A stretch of 64,000 bases of DNA from Cytophagaceae bacterium (GTDB taxonomy: Bacteria; Bacteroidota; Bacteroidia; Cytophagales; Flexibacteraceae), in NCBI GenBank assembly GCA_027490155.1, contig JAIXYP010000045.1, positions 102,498-166,497 on the forward strand. The letters are read 5' to 3'. Of this stretch, positions 26,125 to 35,854 are shown in pieces. A program made the translations under genes and the position numbers. Position 1 is the stretch's first letter. Each line of letters begins with the position of its first letter. Below the pieces are notes generated by a model. It was not told the origin of the DNA. It was given only the letters and a program-made list of their open reading frames with translations, and did not search any database.

Positions 26125-27348
26125 ATGAACAACGTGTTGGAACAGTACGCAACAACATTATTTCTGCCAACTTGGCAACCCGCCTGGTTGATCATGATGG
26201 CTGTGGGCGCAGTTTGGCTCATCAGCCAGTACCGTCAGAATCGACACGATGCCCCCCGCCGTCCCCGTCGCAATCTTTGGCTCAACCGCCTGATGCGCCG
26301 CACCAAGATGTTGCCCCCCTTCTTGAACCAAAAGTTCAAGGCCAAGGACGGGACCATCACTATTACGGTGCCCTACAAGATGGTAGAGGACGAAATCGAG
26401 CTACCAGCCGAGCAGACTAAAAACACCCGTCATATCGAACGCTTTGTGTCTGACCCCAGTGTGTTGCCGTTCAAGATGGGATTCGTCTATATGGTTTTTG
26501 AGCCTGACCAGAACCAAAACGTCGATATCGCCGTTAGCGAAACGCTACAGATGTATTCTGAGTTTTTTCCCGAGGCCCGGATCGACTATAAGGTAGCCCA
26601 CCTATATGAGTTTGAAGGGGTGGATGGCTATATGCTGATGGGAGCCATTACGGCATCAGAGGAGGAAGAGCTCTACCATGAGTTTCGCCACCTTTATATG
26701 CTGTCAGAAAACAAGTTCTGGAACCTCAATATCTTGTACGATGCCTCTTACAAACAGGCAGGAGCATTAGCGTTGCAGGTCTTCAATAGCATCCAGTTTG
26801 ACATTGAGCTACCTTACATTGACCTCGACAATATCTGGGAAGCTGAGTGGAACCGATTTACCGTTGAGGATGGTATTTTCAGTTTTGATAGCCCAATTGA
26901 ACTAACTGCTTTGCCAGTTGCACCACCAACGGAGGGGGTGCTAGCTTCAGGTACTTACAGTGCAGATAGCCTCTATAACTTCAACATCCATTGTGGGTAC
27001 CAGAGCACAGAGGCTGAGGATATTTCTGTCGAAGAGACCCTAGAGCAACTCAAGGAGATTTACGTCCGGGACTACAAACTCAAGGCTACTGATTTTGCTG
27101 AGGAGCCGATCACAGAGTTTGGCGTGCCAGGTAAGATGGTCAGCGGAACGATAACCGAGTTTAGGACCAATTGGGTATTCAGGGGCCTAATCTTCGCCTT
27201 AGGTAATAACGTCTGGTTTATCCAGCTGCGCTACCAAAGCTCAATGGAAGATGGTGAAGCTATCTACCAACGCATTAGGGATAGCATTAGGTTTGACGAA
27301 CGTGCCCTAGAAGACGTTATCAACGCTTGGCTTGATACCAAAAGCTAG
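26125..27348 (+). CDS. Membrane-anchored protein of unknown function, internally duplicated
   Basis: A 407-residue protein. An N-terminal transmembrane anchor (LFLPTWQPAWLIMMAVGAVWLI, residues 11-32) is followed by a highly basic stretch (RQNRHDAPRRPRRN) that places the C-terminal bulk in the cytosol. The rest seems to contain two related alpha/beta domains of about 140 residues. Each ends in a matching helix: LALQVFNSIQFD near residue 230 and IYQRIRDSIRFD near residue 390. That layout recalls the DcrB/PsbP/MOG1-type fold, but no family is recognised with certainty. The ATG at 26125 follows the -7 element at 26048-26055. The downstream gene starts 54 bp later and could be co-transcribed. Confidence 0.65.
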   Translation: MNNVLEQYATTLFLPTWQPAWLIMMAVGAVWLISQYRQNRHDAPRRPRRNLWLNRLMRRTKMLPPFLNQKFKAKDGTITITVPYKMVEDEIELPAEQTKNTRHIERFVSDPSVLPFKMGFVYMVFEPDQNQNVDIAVSETLQMYSEFFPEARIDYKVAHLYEFEGVDGYMLMGAITASEEEELYHEFRHLYMLSENKFWNLNILYDASYKQAGALALQVFNSIQFDIELPYIDLDNIWEAEWNRFTVEDGIFSFDSPIELTALPVAPPTEGVLASGTYSADSLYNFNIHCGYQSTEAEDISVEETLEQLKEIYVRDYKLKATDFAEEPITEFGVPGKMVSGTITEFRTNWVFRGLIFALGNNVWFIQLRYQSSMEDGEAIYQRIRDSIRFDERALEDVINAWLDTKS

Positions 27349-27402
27349 AACTAGGCATTTTCAGCCTGATCGGTAAGCCTAAACAATTTGTGATAACCTA
27401 CC

Positions 27403-29286
27403 ATGACAGCACCAACGATGACCCCATTTTATCACAAACGGTGGTTTGGGTTGCTGGTTTTGGTCGTCGTGGTTTTGCCTGCACTATGGCTACGGATTTG
27501 GTCATGGCAGTCGCATTTTACCCATATTGATGACCTACTCGTCTATCAATATCTCACACAGCCCACTGCTTGGGATGTAGGCATTGCAAGGGCCGAGGAG
27601 GGTGGTGGTGAGCTGCCTCATTTTGCAGGGCCTAATAACGCAGATGCTCCTATTAGTATAGCAGTCGCTGATACAAGCATTAGCTATGCACCACTTAGGC
27701 GAAGCAAATCCCAAGAAGCAGTTGCTATCTGGATGTACGGGCATGGACTCAGTTTGCTGGCTGACTTTTACCATTACATCAATCCTGCACGATTGGTCTG
27801 GCCAAGCAGGAACTCCACTTATGCCCCTGGCCAATACCTGCTTTTCGGTCCTTCGATCAATGACTATGGGGATTATCACCTCAATTTGATGATGGGCCGC
27901 CTAGGTTCGTTTTTGTTCGGCATTGTCGGGATCGGACTTTTGGCGGCTGTGCTGTTTAGACTAAGGGTCAATCAGTGGGTGATCATTAGCATTGTATCTA
28001 TGCTGGCCTATAGCCCCGAACACATTATCTACAGCAGCCAGATGTCGCCTTATGCAGGGGGCCTCGTCATGATGCTGGCCATGTTTTGGATCGTATCAGG
28101 GCCAAGTTGGCCCCTTGAACTTGGAGATAAACTGCAGGCTTCGCCAGATTTGCGGCCTTGGCTAAAGCAAATGATCGTGGTTGGTGCAATAGGTTGTGTA
28201 TTCCAGTTCCAGGTTCTGTTTGTGTTGCCCGCCTTAGTGCTAGTGGTATGGGGTCTTGTTCCGATAACTACCATTATTGGTAAAGTTCGTTGGCTGACAA
28301 GGCACCTTTGGTTCCAGATTGGGCTGTTGGGGGGGACAGTATTGACTTTGTTCGTTTTCTTTTTGCGTAGCAAAGCAGCCAAAGGCATCAATTGGAACGC
28401 AGGGCCAGACTCGGCGTTTTTGTTCACGTTGCCAGATGGACTGTGGGACAAACTGGTTTATACCATCACCTTCTGGGTCACGAACACAAAATGGATTCTG
28501 TTATCCATCCTGACCCCCATTCCATACGAATGGGCTGATGGATTGGTTGGTAGTTTAGTTGCGGGTCTGCTGTCAATGCTCATTGCCTTTGGAGCATATC
28601 ATGGCTGGTATGGGGGAGCTGTTCGTAGGCGGCTTGTGCTGTTTGCTGGCCTAGTTTTATTGACTTGGGTGCTGATGGTTTTTGGACAGCTCGTGACCTA
28701 CAGCCCTACTCGGCATAGTTTGATCTATGGGCCGGTACTTTGGGTCTTGATGTCCTTTGGACTTGATTGTTTGGCACGACAGGTCTATGGATGGCTATGG
28801 CCATCCTGTGTGACCCTAACAGTGCTGATGGTAACGGCATTAGGTCTTGGGCATTACAAAGAGACACGCAACAACCAGTTTGATCCGCTTCAGATTCAGC
28901 GATTGATTCAGGACCATCAGTCAAACGCCGTCATGGCTTACGATTGGTCATCATCGGTGTTATTGATGCGGGCCAACATTCCTAAAATTCCGATTGTGAT
29001 AATTAATGATGGTCAGCCGAATCTCAATCTCATCCGTCCACCATTCGGTCCTGTACTCCGAAAACCCATTCGGCGATTATTGTGCATAAGCGAGAGGCTA
29101 TCGCTTACTGGGTTGAAGGCAGGACAGAAGGTGTTAATGCGTCCCTTGTTTCCGCTAGATCAGCCAAGTCAGTATAAGGTACTGTACCAACAAGAGTTGA
29201 CATCAAGAACCCAGATCGAATTCTACCCATTGACGCTGAACGGGACTAACGCTCGTTACATTACGGTCTTGGAGCGACAAGATTGA
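27403..29286 (+). CDS. Polytopic glycosyltransferase-like membrane protein (GT39/ArnT-type)
   Basis: A 627-residue protein with about 10-12 predicted transmembrane helices. After TM1 (WFGLLVLVVVVLPALWLRIW) comes a short periplasmic loop with HFTHIDDLLVYQYL, which carries the acidic D-D pair typical of GT-C enzymes such as ArnT and PMT. Hydrophobic helices continue to about residue 490, and a soluble C-terminal region follows. GT-C enzymes use polyprenyl-phosphate sugars in the periplasm; this one could glycosylate lipids, proteins or polysaccharide. The donor is not identifiable. It is 54 bp downstream of the unknown membrane protein at 26125 and ends in a bidirectional terminator shared with the OMP gene. 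Confidence 0.7.
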   Translation: MTAPTMTPFYHKRWFGLLVLVVVVLPALWLRIWSWQSHFTHIDDLLVYQYLTQPTAWDVGIARAEEGGGELPHFAGPNNADAPISIAVADTSISYAPLRRSKSQEAVAIWMYGHGLSLLADFYHYINPARLVWPSRNSTYAPGQYLLFGPSINDYGDYHLNLMMGRLGSFLFGIVGIGLLAAVLFRLRVNQWVIISIVSMLAYSPEHIIYSSQMSPYAGGLVMMLAMFWIVSGPSWPLELGDKLQASPDLRPWLKQMIVVGAIGCVFQFQVLFVLPALVLVVWGLVPITTIIGKVRWLTRHLWFQIGLLGGTVLTLFVFFLRSKAAKGINWNAGPDSAFLFTLPDGLWDKLVYTITFWVTNTKWILLSILTPIPYEWADGLVGSLVAGLLSMLIAFGAYHGWYGGAVRRRLVLFAGLVLLTWVLMVFGQLVTYSPTRHSLIYGPVLWVLMSFGLDCLARQVYGWLWPSCVTLTVLMVTALGLGHYKETRNNQFDPLQIQRLIQDHQSNAVMAYDWSSSVLLMRANIPKIPIVIINDGQPNLNLIRPPFGPVLRKPIRRLLCISERLSLTGLKAGQKVLMRPLFPLDQPSQYKVLYQQELTSRTQIEFYPLTLNGTNARYITVLERQD

Positions 29287-29306
29287 ATTGACTTTCGCAG
29301 TTGCTG

Positions 29307-29349
29307 CATCAAAAAAGGCCTACTGAATCACAGATGGCCTTTTTTGATG
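29307..29349. terminator. Bidirectional intrinsic terminator
   Basis: A perfect 14-bp stem (29307-29320 with 29336-29349) with a 15-nt loop; the stem carries six A:T pairs, giving U-runs in both directions. It separates the convergent GT-C gene and OMP gene. Confidence 0.85.
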
Positions 29350-29384
29350 GGTGATTTCCCAAATTAGAATGTCGTTGTCAGGAT

Positions 29385-32315
29385 CTAGCCACCGAACATA
29401 AATGGCATCATCATGGGTTTTTCAGGGGCTTTGAATTGGCGCAACCGATAGCTAAAGGTCACCATATAATATCGTTGGAGGACCAAGGTGCGGGTGTCTT
29501 CGATATAGGTCTCGTTACTAGTACGGCTGATGCTTTGGTTCTGGCCTAGTTGGTCAAAGACGCTGAGTTTGATCTCGCCAGCCTCGTTCTTGAATAATCG
29601 TTTGCCGACTGACATATTCCAGAGCCAGAAGTTCTGGTTGAAGCCTTGGCTAAGGCCGTTATAGTATTGGTAACGTAGGGTGGTGTTAAACGTGATGCCT
29701 TTCCAGATGACATAGTTGAGCCGGACGTTGCTGTTCTGGCTAAAGAAGCTCGTGTTGGGGCTGGTCGGCAGGCTGTTAACGACGGTGTTATAGCTAGGCA
29801 TTGTCGAGATCGTGAAGTCCACATTCTCTGAGATATTGCTGCCTAGCGTCATCGTGGCGCCAGTGGTATAGCTGCGGGCCTCGTTGGTCTGGTCGTTGAT
29901 GATGCCGGGGGTGTTGGCGATCATGGCATTACCCCCTACATTGAGGTTGGACTTGATGAATTTGATCGGGAAACCATAGTTGACAAAACTATTCACTGTC
30001 CAGTATCCATTGACGTTTACAGGGCGGGTATATTGGCTTCCGGGTGTCAGGACCACACCGTTGTCTAGGGTATCAGGGCGGCGAGCGATGGTAGTGCTAC
30101 TGGCGACATAGTTCTGGGAAACGCTGCCCATTACAAAGGCGAAAAAGTTGCTGTTGGCCTCCGGGTTGGTTGAGCTATACCGCGCGATCATGCGGTGGCT
30201 GTAGTCCTGCTGGAGGTTGGGGTTACCAGAGCTAAGCTGCAATGGGTTGTTGTTGTTGACTACGTTCTGGAGCTGGTCGATACTAGGAGCATTGGTACTG
30301 GTGTTATAGACCAAGCGCATGCTGCGTTTGTTGTCGAACTTATAGGTAAAGAATGCCGAAGGCAAGAAGTTGTCAAACATGCGGCCGGTGGTCAGGTTCA
30401 GTGGGAAGGTCTGGTTGTTATCTAGGGTCGCAACTTGATAGGCTAGATTGACCGTAAGGTTTGCTTTGTCTGTGTTGTAGAGCAAACCTATATTGCCACG
30501 GTGGGTGGTGTAGGTGGACTTGAACTTGTTGCTCAGTGAGTCATATTGCTCGCCAAGTGTAGCTGCCTTAAGGCTATTTGTTCGCCGGTCAGAGTCCGTG
30601 ATTTGGGTGCTGAGATTGTAGCTAGAACTGAGCTGTACCTTGCTAGAGATAGGCTCGGTATACTCTAGCGTTGTGCCCCAAGTAGTACCCCGCTTGACGA
30701 TATTAGATGACTGGTATGAGGTGTCATAACCTAAGCGGCCCGCCCTGAAGTAACTGTTGGAGGCAAATAAGGTGCTATTACCATCATTGTTATTGATGAC
30801 GTTGTTGAACCCGAGGGATACTGTTCGTCCTGCTTTTTCGAACCGGTGCCTGAGCATCAAGTCGTTATTGAGGCTGTAGCCAGTTAGGTTAGACCCAAAC
30901 TGGTTTGCTGTATTGCTCAAGATGGCGTCGCCAAGGTTGGTTCCTCCCAAGATGTTGTTTTGCCCATCATTTAATTGGATGGTGTATCGTGGGATAAACA
31001 GGATGGAGTTGTTAGGTGTGGGCTTATACTCCAGCCGCATATTGAAGCGGTGGTTGGTATTGGTGCTGGTGCTGGTGTTTTGCTCGTTATATCGCTGGGC
31101 CGTGTCTGAGGTAGAGAAAAATCGACGGTCAGTAAAGGTTTCGGCCGTAGTGACGCCACGGTTGGCAAAATAGGATAGGGTAGTTGTGATCTTTTTGCCC
31201 CAATTGTCGGTGTAGTTGAGGCCAGCGGACCAAGTATTGGTGATGCCGTTGTTTGGCTGGACTAAAAAGTCGCCTATGCCACCACTGCCACCACGACCAC
31301 CGCCTCCGCCACCCATACGGCCACCCATCATGCCGCGCATCATCATCATGGCACCCATGCCACGGCCTCCGCCGCTGCCTGTTGCACCCAAGATGTCGTC
31401 GATCGAGAAGTTTTGCTCGTTGATGTTATTGAGGTTAACTAAAACAGTCAGGCGTTGGTCCCCAGCAAACCGATTGATACTACCAGCCACTTTGTAACGA
31501 TCTGCACCGTTCGGGATGTCGCCGTTATCCTTACCGTAGCCTGCGGAGGCACTGCCAAACATGCCGTTCCGCATGCCAGACTTGGTGATGAAGTTCAGGG
31601 TTTTATTGGTGTTCCCGTCATTAAAGCCCGAAAACTGACTGGCTTCGCTTTTTTGGTCAAATACCTCTACCTTGTCGACGATGTCGGCTGGGAGGTTTTT
31701 GACGGCGGCATTCGGATCATCGCCAAAGAATGGTTTTCCGTCCACCAATACTCTTTTGACGTTTTCGCCTTGTGCCTTGAGGGTACCTCCATCAGAGGAG
31801 ATACCAGGCATTTTCTGGATCAAGTCCTCAGCTGTGGCGTCACGGTTGACTTTGTAGCTAGCGGCATCAAATTGGGTTGTATCACCCTTTTGTTGGACAG
31901 CAAGTCGTTCTCCAATGATCTCAATCTCGGTCGTGAGCTCGGGTTTGGTGCTCATCTTCAAGACACCAAGGTCGCGGTAGGGAGCTTCGGGACTGAGGCG
32001 TACGCGACGACGCAGGTCACGGTAGCCAATATACTTAGCCACAATGCGGTACAAGCCTGGTTTCAGATCTTTGAATGCAAATTTGCCTTCCACATTGGTG
32101 ATGGCCACCTTGAGGGTGCTATCGGGCAAGGACCAAAGCTGGACTGCGATGCCGACAAGTGTTTCAGCAGCGGTGCTATCTGTCAGGCGTCCGGAAAGTC
32201 CGTAGGTTACTGGTGGTGTTGGTGCTGGGGTAGGGGGCGTGGCCTGCCCAAAAGCAAGGACGCTGATCATTGAAAAAATAACTACCAGAAGGGCCTTAGA
32301 GTATGTATTGTTCAT
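29385..32315 (-). CDS. TonB-receptor-like outer-membrane beta-barrel protein with CarbopepD-like N-terminus
   Basis: A 976-residue outer-membrane protein. A signal peptide (LLVVIFSMISVLAFGQ) and Pro/Thr linker are followed by a carboxypeptidase-regulatory-like domain (GLSGRLTDSTAAETLVGIAVQL). A plug-like region follows (QKMPGISSDGGTLKAQG, VLVDGKPFFGDDP), then a large C-terminal barrel of the OMP_b-brl_3 type ending in a strand near YYMVTFSYRLRQF. Between about 305 and 350 sits a remarkable Gly/Met/Arg-rich low-complexity segment. No TonB box was located with certainty, and no SusD partner is adjacent, so an uptake substrate cannot be named. The gene is divergent from arginine deiminase and stands alone. 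Confidence 0.85.
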   Translation of the reverse strand: MNNTYSKALLVVIFSMISVLAFGQATPPTPAPTPPVTYGLSGRLTDSTAAETLVGIAVQLWSLPDSTLKVAITNVEGKFAFKDLKPGLYRIVAKYIGYRDLRRRVRLSPEAPYRDLGVLKMSTKPELTTEIEIIGERLAVQQKGDTTQFDAASYKVNRDATAEDLIQKMPGISSDGGTLKAQGENVKRVLVDGKPFFGDDPNAAVKNLPADIVDKVEVFDQKSEASQFSGFNDGNTNKTLNFITKSGMRNGMFGSASAGYGKDNGDIPNGADRYKVAGSINRFAGDQRLTVLVNLNNINEQNFSIDDILGATGSGGGRGMGAMMMMRGMMGGRMGGGGGGRGGSGGIGDFLVQPNNGITNTWSAGLNYTDNWGKKITTTLSYFANRGVTTAETFTDRRFFSTSDTAQRYNEQNTSTSTNTNHRFNMRLEYKPTPNNSILFIPRYTIQLNDGQNNILGGTNLGDAILSNTANQFGSNLTGYSLNNDLMLRHRFEKAGRTVSLGFNNVINNNDGNSTLFASNSYFRAGRLGYDTSYQSSNIVKRGTTWGTTLEYTEPISSKVQLSSSYNLSTQITDSDRRTNSLKAATLGEQYDSLSNKFKSTYTTHRGNIGLLYNTDKANLTVNLAYQVATLDNNQTFPLNLTTGRMFDNFLPSAFFTYKFDNKRSMRLVYNTSTNAPSIDQLQNVVNNNNPLQLSSGNPNLQQDYSHRMIARYSSTNPEANSNFFAFVMGSVSQNYVASSTTIARRPDTLDNGVVLTPGSQYTRPVNVNGYWTVNSFVNYGFPIKFIKSNLNVGGNAMIANTPGIINDQTNEARSYTTGATMTLGSNISENVDFTISTMPSYNTVVNSLPTSPNTSFFSQNSNVRLNYVIWKGITFNTTLRYQYYNGLSQGFNQNFWLWNMSVGKRLFKNEAGEIKLSVFDQLGQNQSISRTSNETYIEDTRTLVLQRYYMVTFSYRLRQFKAPEKPMMMPFMFGG

Positions 32316-32669
32316 CTAGTGGGGATAGACCTGCAGAAAGAGTTTTGTGGGGCTGCAATCGTTATACGGACTATACCCTTGTATGACCATTCTGGGGCCG
32401 AAAGGTTTAATCAATTTTTTGGTGGCTAATGTAATTTGATATTCGACTTTAGCTTGCAAAGGCGTGGTTCTAGAGTGTGTTTTGTGTATTTCAGACCCAT
32501 GAGGGGCATGATGAACCTTCCGTAAAAGTCACTCTATGGGCTAAAGATTGAACCAATAATCTTATCTTTGTGGATATTGAGTTGGGTTGGCAATTTTCGC
32601 TGCCTATCGACAATCAGATACACCAATTCGGGGTGGTTTGTTGCATACCAAACCGTCCCCGCTACATCT
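32316..32669. other. 354-bp divergent intergenic region
   Basis: It lies between the OMP gene (minus) and arcA (plus). The only confident element is the arcA -7 box at 32563-32570; no minus-strand -7 match or gene is seen. Confidence 0.6.
32563..32570 (+). promoter_or_regulatory. -7 element of the arcA promoter
   Basis: TATCTTTG, a full TAnnTTTG match, about 100 bp before the arcA ATG. It rules out the longer open frame that begins inside it at 32568. Confidence 0.55.
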
Positions 32670-33905
32670 ATGAGACTACGCCTCAACAGCGAATATGGCA
32701 CGCTAAAAGCCGTATTGATGCACCGCCCGGGTGCCGAAATCGATCGTTTGACTCCATACAACATCGAGGAGTACTTGTTCGAAGACATGCCCTATCTGGA
32801 GCAGATGCAGCGCGAACATGATGAGTTCAGGAGCTTGATCAAGGGGGCTACAGGCGCCACCGTCTATCGGTTGCTGGACTTGCTAGTCGAGACCATGATC
32901 GACGACAACTTGTTGTTGGATGCCATGGAACTTGCCCTGGCGGATAAAGGCCTCAGCTATTTGGCAGGGGACGTAATTGCACGGATGAGCACGATGGAGT
33001 GTGCCCAAGCCATGCTTGCTGGGGTCAAGGTACGTGACCTCAAGGCCAAACGCTTACATGCTAAGGTACTGGACGATATGCCAGATCATAGCTTCGTGAT
33101 CACACCAAACCCAAATGGTTATTTCATGCGGGATCCTGCGGCTGTCATCCAAACAGGTGTTATTTCCTGCCAGATGAAATACCCTAGTCGTCGTCGGGAG
33201 GCGATGCTGATGCGGTTGATCATGGAGAATCACCCCTTGTTCAAAGGTGCGGCCAACATCGTTTATCCGAACGAGAATTTCGAAAGTGCAGCAACCAAAC
33301 CCTATCCTTTCATAGAAGGAGGTGACATTATTATCCTATCCGAAAAAGCTCTTGCGATTGGCAATAGCGAGCGCACCTCTGGCGAGGCCATCCGCGAAGT
33401 AGCCAAACAAGTGCTGGCCAGTGGGGACGTTGAGCGGGTTTATGAAGTTATCCTGCCTCCGAAACGCAACTTTATGCACTTGGATACTGTCTTCACGATC
33501 ATTGATGAAAACTTGGTTGTCACCTATCCAGATGCATTGCAAGCTGTCCTTGAGACACGTGTTTACCGCAAAGAGGGTGTTGATGCCGATGGGCAGACCA
33601 TCCTAAGCACAGAGGTCCTGAACAAAAGTCTTTTGACCGTCCTCCAGAACGAGATCGAGTACCTCGAGGTCATCAATTGCGGTGGAGACAATCCAGACTC
33701 TGCTAGCCGTGAGCAGTGGTTCGATGGTGCCAACGTATTTGCGATCGGCCCACGCCGTGTTATAAGCTATAATCGAAACATCCATACCAACCGTAAACTG
33801 CGCGAAATGGGTGTTGAGGTGCTGCGCATCCCGAGCTCAGAGCTCAGCCGTGGCCTTGGTGGCCCTCGTTGCATGACAATGGCACTGGACAGGCAAGAGT
33901 TCTAA
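32670..33905 (+). CDS. arcA: Arginine deiminase
   Basis: A 411-residue enzyme of the amidinotransferase fold. The catalytic set is complete: FMRDP (152-156), EGGD (216-219), HLDT (270-273) and the nucleophile C401 in GGPRCMT. It converts L-arginine to citrulline and ammonia in the cytosol, the first step of the ADI pathway that yields ATP or provides acid resistance. ArcB (ornithine carbamoyltransferase) and ArcC are not adjacent in this window. The ATG at 32670 is used because the -7 element at 32563 lies within any longer frame, and MRLRLNSEYGTLKAVLMHRPG is the usual N-terminus. A terminator follows at 33992-34035. Confidence 0.92.
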   Translation: MRLRLNSEYGTLKAVLMHRPGAEIDRLTPYNIEEYLFEDMPYLEQMQREHDEFRSLIKGATGATVYRLLDLLVETMIDDNLLLDAMELALADKGLSYLAGDVIARMSTMECAQAMLAGVKVRDLKAKRLHAKVLDDMPDHSFVITPNPNGYFMRDPAAVIQTGVISCQMKYPSRRREAMLMRLIMENHPLFKGAANIVYPNENFESAATKPYPFIEGGDIIILSEKALAIGNSERTSGEAIREVAKQVLASGDVERVYEVILPPKRNFMHLDTVFTIIDENLVVTYPDALQAVLETRVYRKEGVDADGQTILSTEVLNKSLLTVLQNEIEYLEVINCGGDNPDSASREQWFDGANVFAIGPRRVISYNRNIHTNRKLREMGVEVLRIPSSELSRGLGGPRCMTMALDRQEF

Positions 33906-34213
33906 TCCCAATAGGGAGCGTTAAATAAAGGGTTTATAACCAGTGTTTTAGTAAAAAATTTCCCGAGGATAAATAGTTGTAAGATTATCCCACCACCCGT
34001 TTGCTGATTTGGCAAATGGGTGGTTTTGTTTTTATTTGGGATCTTGTTTTTGTAAATGGCCTTTTCTTATCATGGATTTCTATTTTCTTGATGGTTCGGT
34101 CTCTAGAGGTATGAAGATCATTGCCTTCTAATAAAGCTTCATCCAAGGCCATTTGTTGTTTCTGGATTTGGTAGTTATGATTTTCTTGTCCAGCTCGTTG
34201 ATTGACTATCCAC
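33906..34213. other. 308-bp intergenic region
   Basis: Between arcA and the membrane protein at 34214. It contains the arcA terminator at 33992-34035; otherwise no gene or clear promoter is seen. Confidence 0.5.
33992..34035 (+). terminator. Intrinsic terminator after arcA
   Basis: A 13-bp stem with one G:T pair (33992-34004 with 34012-34024), a 7-nt loop and a long T-rich tail (TTTTGTTTTTATTT). Confidence 0.85.
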
Positions 34214-35854
34214 ATGATTTTAACCGTACTAGCAGTACTAGTCTGTTTTTTTGGCAACTACCTACCAGGGCTTTTGGTGGTTCAACGACTGCGGTTGTCG
34301 GACCTAGGCCAAGCCTTACCGGCCTTCTTGATTGGGGCAGCGTTTAACACTACCGTGCTGACGCTTTGGTCATTTTGGGGGCCTATTACTCCAGTTTATT
34401 GTGTCGGGGTCGTGTTGTTTGGGCTCTTGATGGTTGCGTCGATACCCTCCTTTCGCCAAGTCATCTGGAAAGAGTTGAGACAGCTGACTGAATTGCCAAT
34501 CCTGTTGAAAGTATTGGTATTAGCCGTAGTTGTTGGGGCAGTGTTTGCCGCTAATGAAACCGCAGACGGATTTGACGAAGGCCTATATTACATCCAGACA
34601 GTCCGTTGGCTACAAGAATTCGGCACAGTACCCGGGCTCGGCAATCTGCACAATCGTTTTGCCTACAATGCTTCCTGGCACACCTTAGCGTCTGGGTTCA
34701 CCTTTATCAGCGATGGCTATTATAATGATCTTGGCATTGCTTTGTTTCTGTCGATGGTTATCTATATCGCCGGGCAACTGGGACAGGTGCTGCGCCAAGG
34801 ACTGGATGTCAGGCTGTTTTTCTTGTTGGTTTGGGTCTTTTTGATGACCAATATTTTTTCCAAAGCCAACTCGATCAGTGCTGATTTCCCGGCTTTTGTG
34901 GTTGGTTTTTTTGTTGGCTACCTGATCTTACTAATTTTTAGTCGCTTAATAAAAGTCAGCAGATCGGCCTTACTATTGATTTTTGGATTGTTGGTTTGGG
35001 CCCTTACAATCAAATTGTCCTCCCTGCCCTTTGCTTGTGTCACAGGGGCTTTGCTGGTAGGCTATACTTGGCGCCAGTCATATTTATTGTGGCCTAGGTT
35101 GCTGCTACTAGCTGGTGTGATCCTCCTGCCTTTTATGGCTAGGGGCTGGGTCTTGAGCGGTTATTTGTTTTATCCACTGACCTTCACGGCCGTTGGAAGT
35201 CCGGACTGGCAGGTACCAGTTGCCGAGGTCGAGCTCGAGCGACTCAGTATCCAGAACGCAGCCAAATTGGTGCCGCTAGATGTGTGGGTTCAGAATCGGT
35301 TTGTCCCGGTATCCGAGTGGTTTATCCAATGGGTGGAGAAAACCAATGGCGATATCCTAGTACCAGTCGTTATCGCCTTGTTAGGAGCGGTTGCCTTATG
35401 GATCATGCGTAAACGTACCAGCCCACTGCTGTTGCTTTATACTTGGGTTCTGTTGGCACTAACTGTCCAGATGCTGTATATGGTGCCTGATCTGAGGTTT
35501 ATCTATGCCCAACCTTGGCTTGTGATTGCGTTTTCGGCAGGCGTGTTAGGAGCTCAAATCAGTAATAAGTTCCAGACTTATACCTTCTATGGCCTCGTAG
35601 TAGTTCAGTCGGTGGGGTTTGTTCTGATTGCAGTTAATGCCGCCAAACGCTTTGATGGATGTTGGATCGTTGGCAACCCAGCACCAACCAAGCAGGTCTA
35701 TCAGTGGCAGACCCAGGACAAAAAAGTCATACATGTGGTTTCAGAAGGTGATCAGTGCTGGAACAGTACTTTCCCTTGTATCCCGAACTACGAATGCGGC
35801 AAGATCGAAACACGCATGGGGACTTATGCCTCAGGGTTTAGGGTCGTGAAATAA
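34214..35854 (+). CDS. Polytopic membrane protein, LIC_10190-like glycosyltransferase candidate
   Basis: A 546-residue protein with about 11-12 hydrophobic helices. After TM3 a periplasmic loop reads DGFDEGLYYIQTVRWLQEFGTVPGLGNLHNRFAYNASWH. The D-E-G-L-Y, V-P-G-L-G-N-L-H and N-A-S-W elements resemble a GT-C-like family annotated as LIC_10190. A short soluble tail with four cysteines in the last 50 residues closes it. It is probably a polyprenyl-linked sugar transferase or a related glycan-export enzyme of the inner membrane. The ATG at 34214 is chosen over a TTG four codons upstream. It stands alone; the convergent GT-C gene stops 155 bp downstream. Confidence 0.65.
   Translation: MILTVLAVLVCFFGNYLPGLLVVQRLRLSDLGQALPAFLIGAAFNTTVLTLWSFWGPITPVYCVGVVLFGLLMVASIPSFRQVIWKELRQLTELPILLKVLVLAVVVGAVFAANETADGFDEGLYYIQTVRWLQEFGTVPGLGNLHNRFAYNASWHTLASGFTFISDGYYNDLGIALFLSMVIYIAGQLGQVLRQGLDVRLFFLLVWVFLMTNIFSKANSISADFPAFVVGFFVGYLILLIFSRLIKVSRSALLLIFGLLVWALTIKLSSLPFACVTGALLVGYTWRQSYLLWPRLLLLAGVILLPFMARGWVLSGYLFYPLTFTAVGSPDWQVPVAEVELERLSIQNAAKLVPLDVWVQNRFVPVSEWFIQWVEKTNGDILVPVVIALLGAVALWIMRKRTSPLLLLYTWVLLALTVQMLYMVPDLRFIYAQPWLVIAFSAGVLGAQISNKFQTYTFYGLVVVQSVGFVLIAVNAAKRFDGCWIVGNPAPTKQVYQWQTQDKKVIHVVSEGDQCWNSTFPCIPNYECGKIETRMGTYASGFRVVK

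Noticed and set aside
31455..32273. 272-codon open frame on the plus strand
   Set aside because: It lies wholly antisense to the signal, carboxypeptidase-like and plug regions of the outer-membrane protein gene and encodes no recognisable domain.
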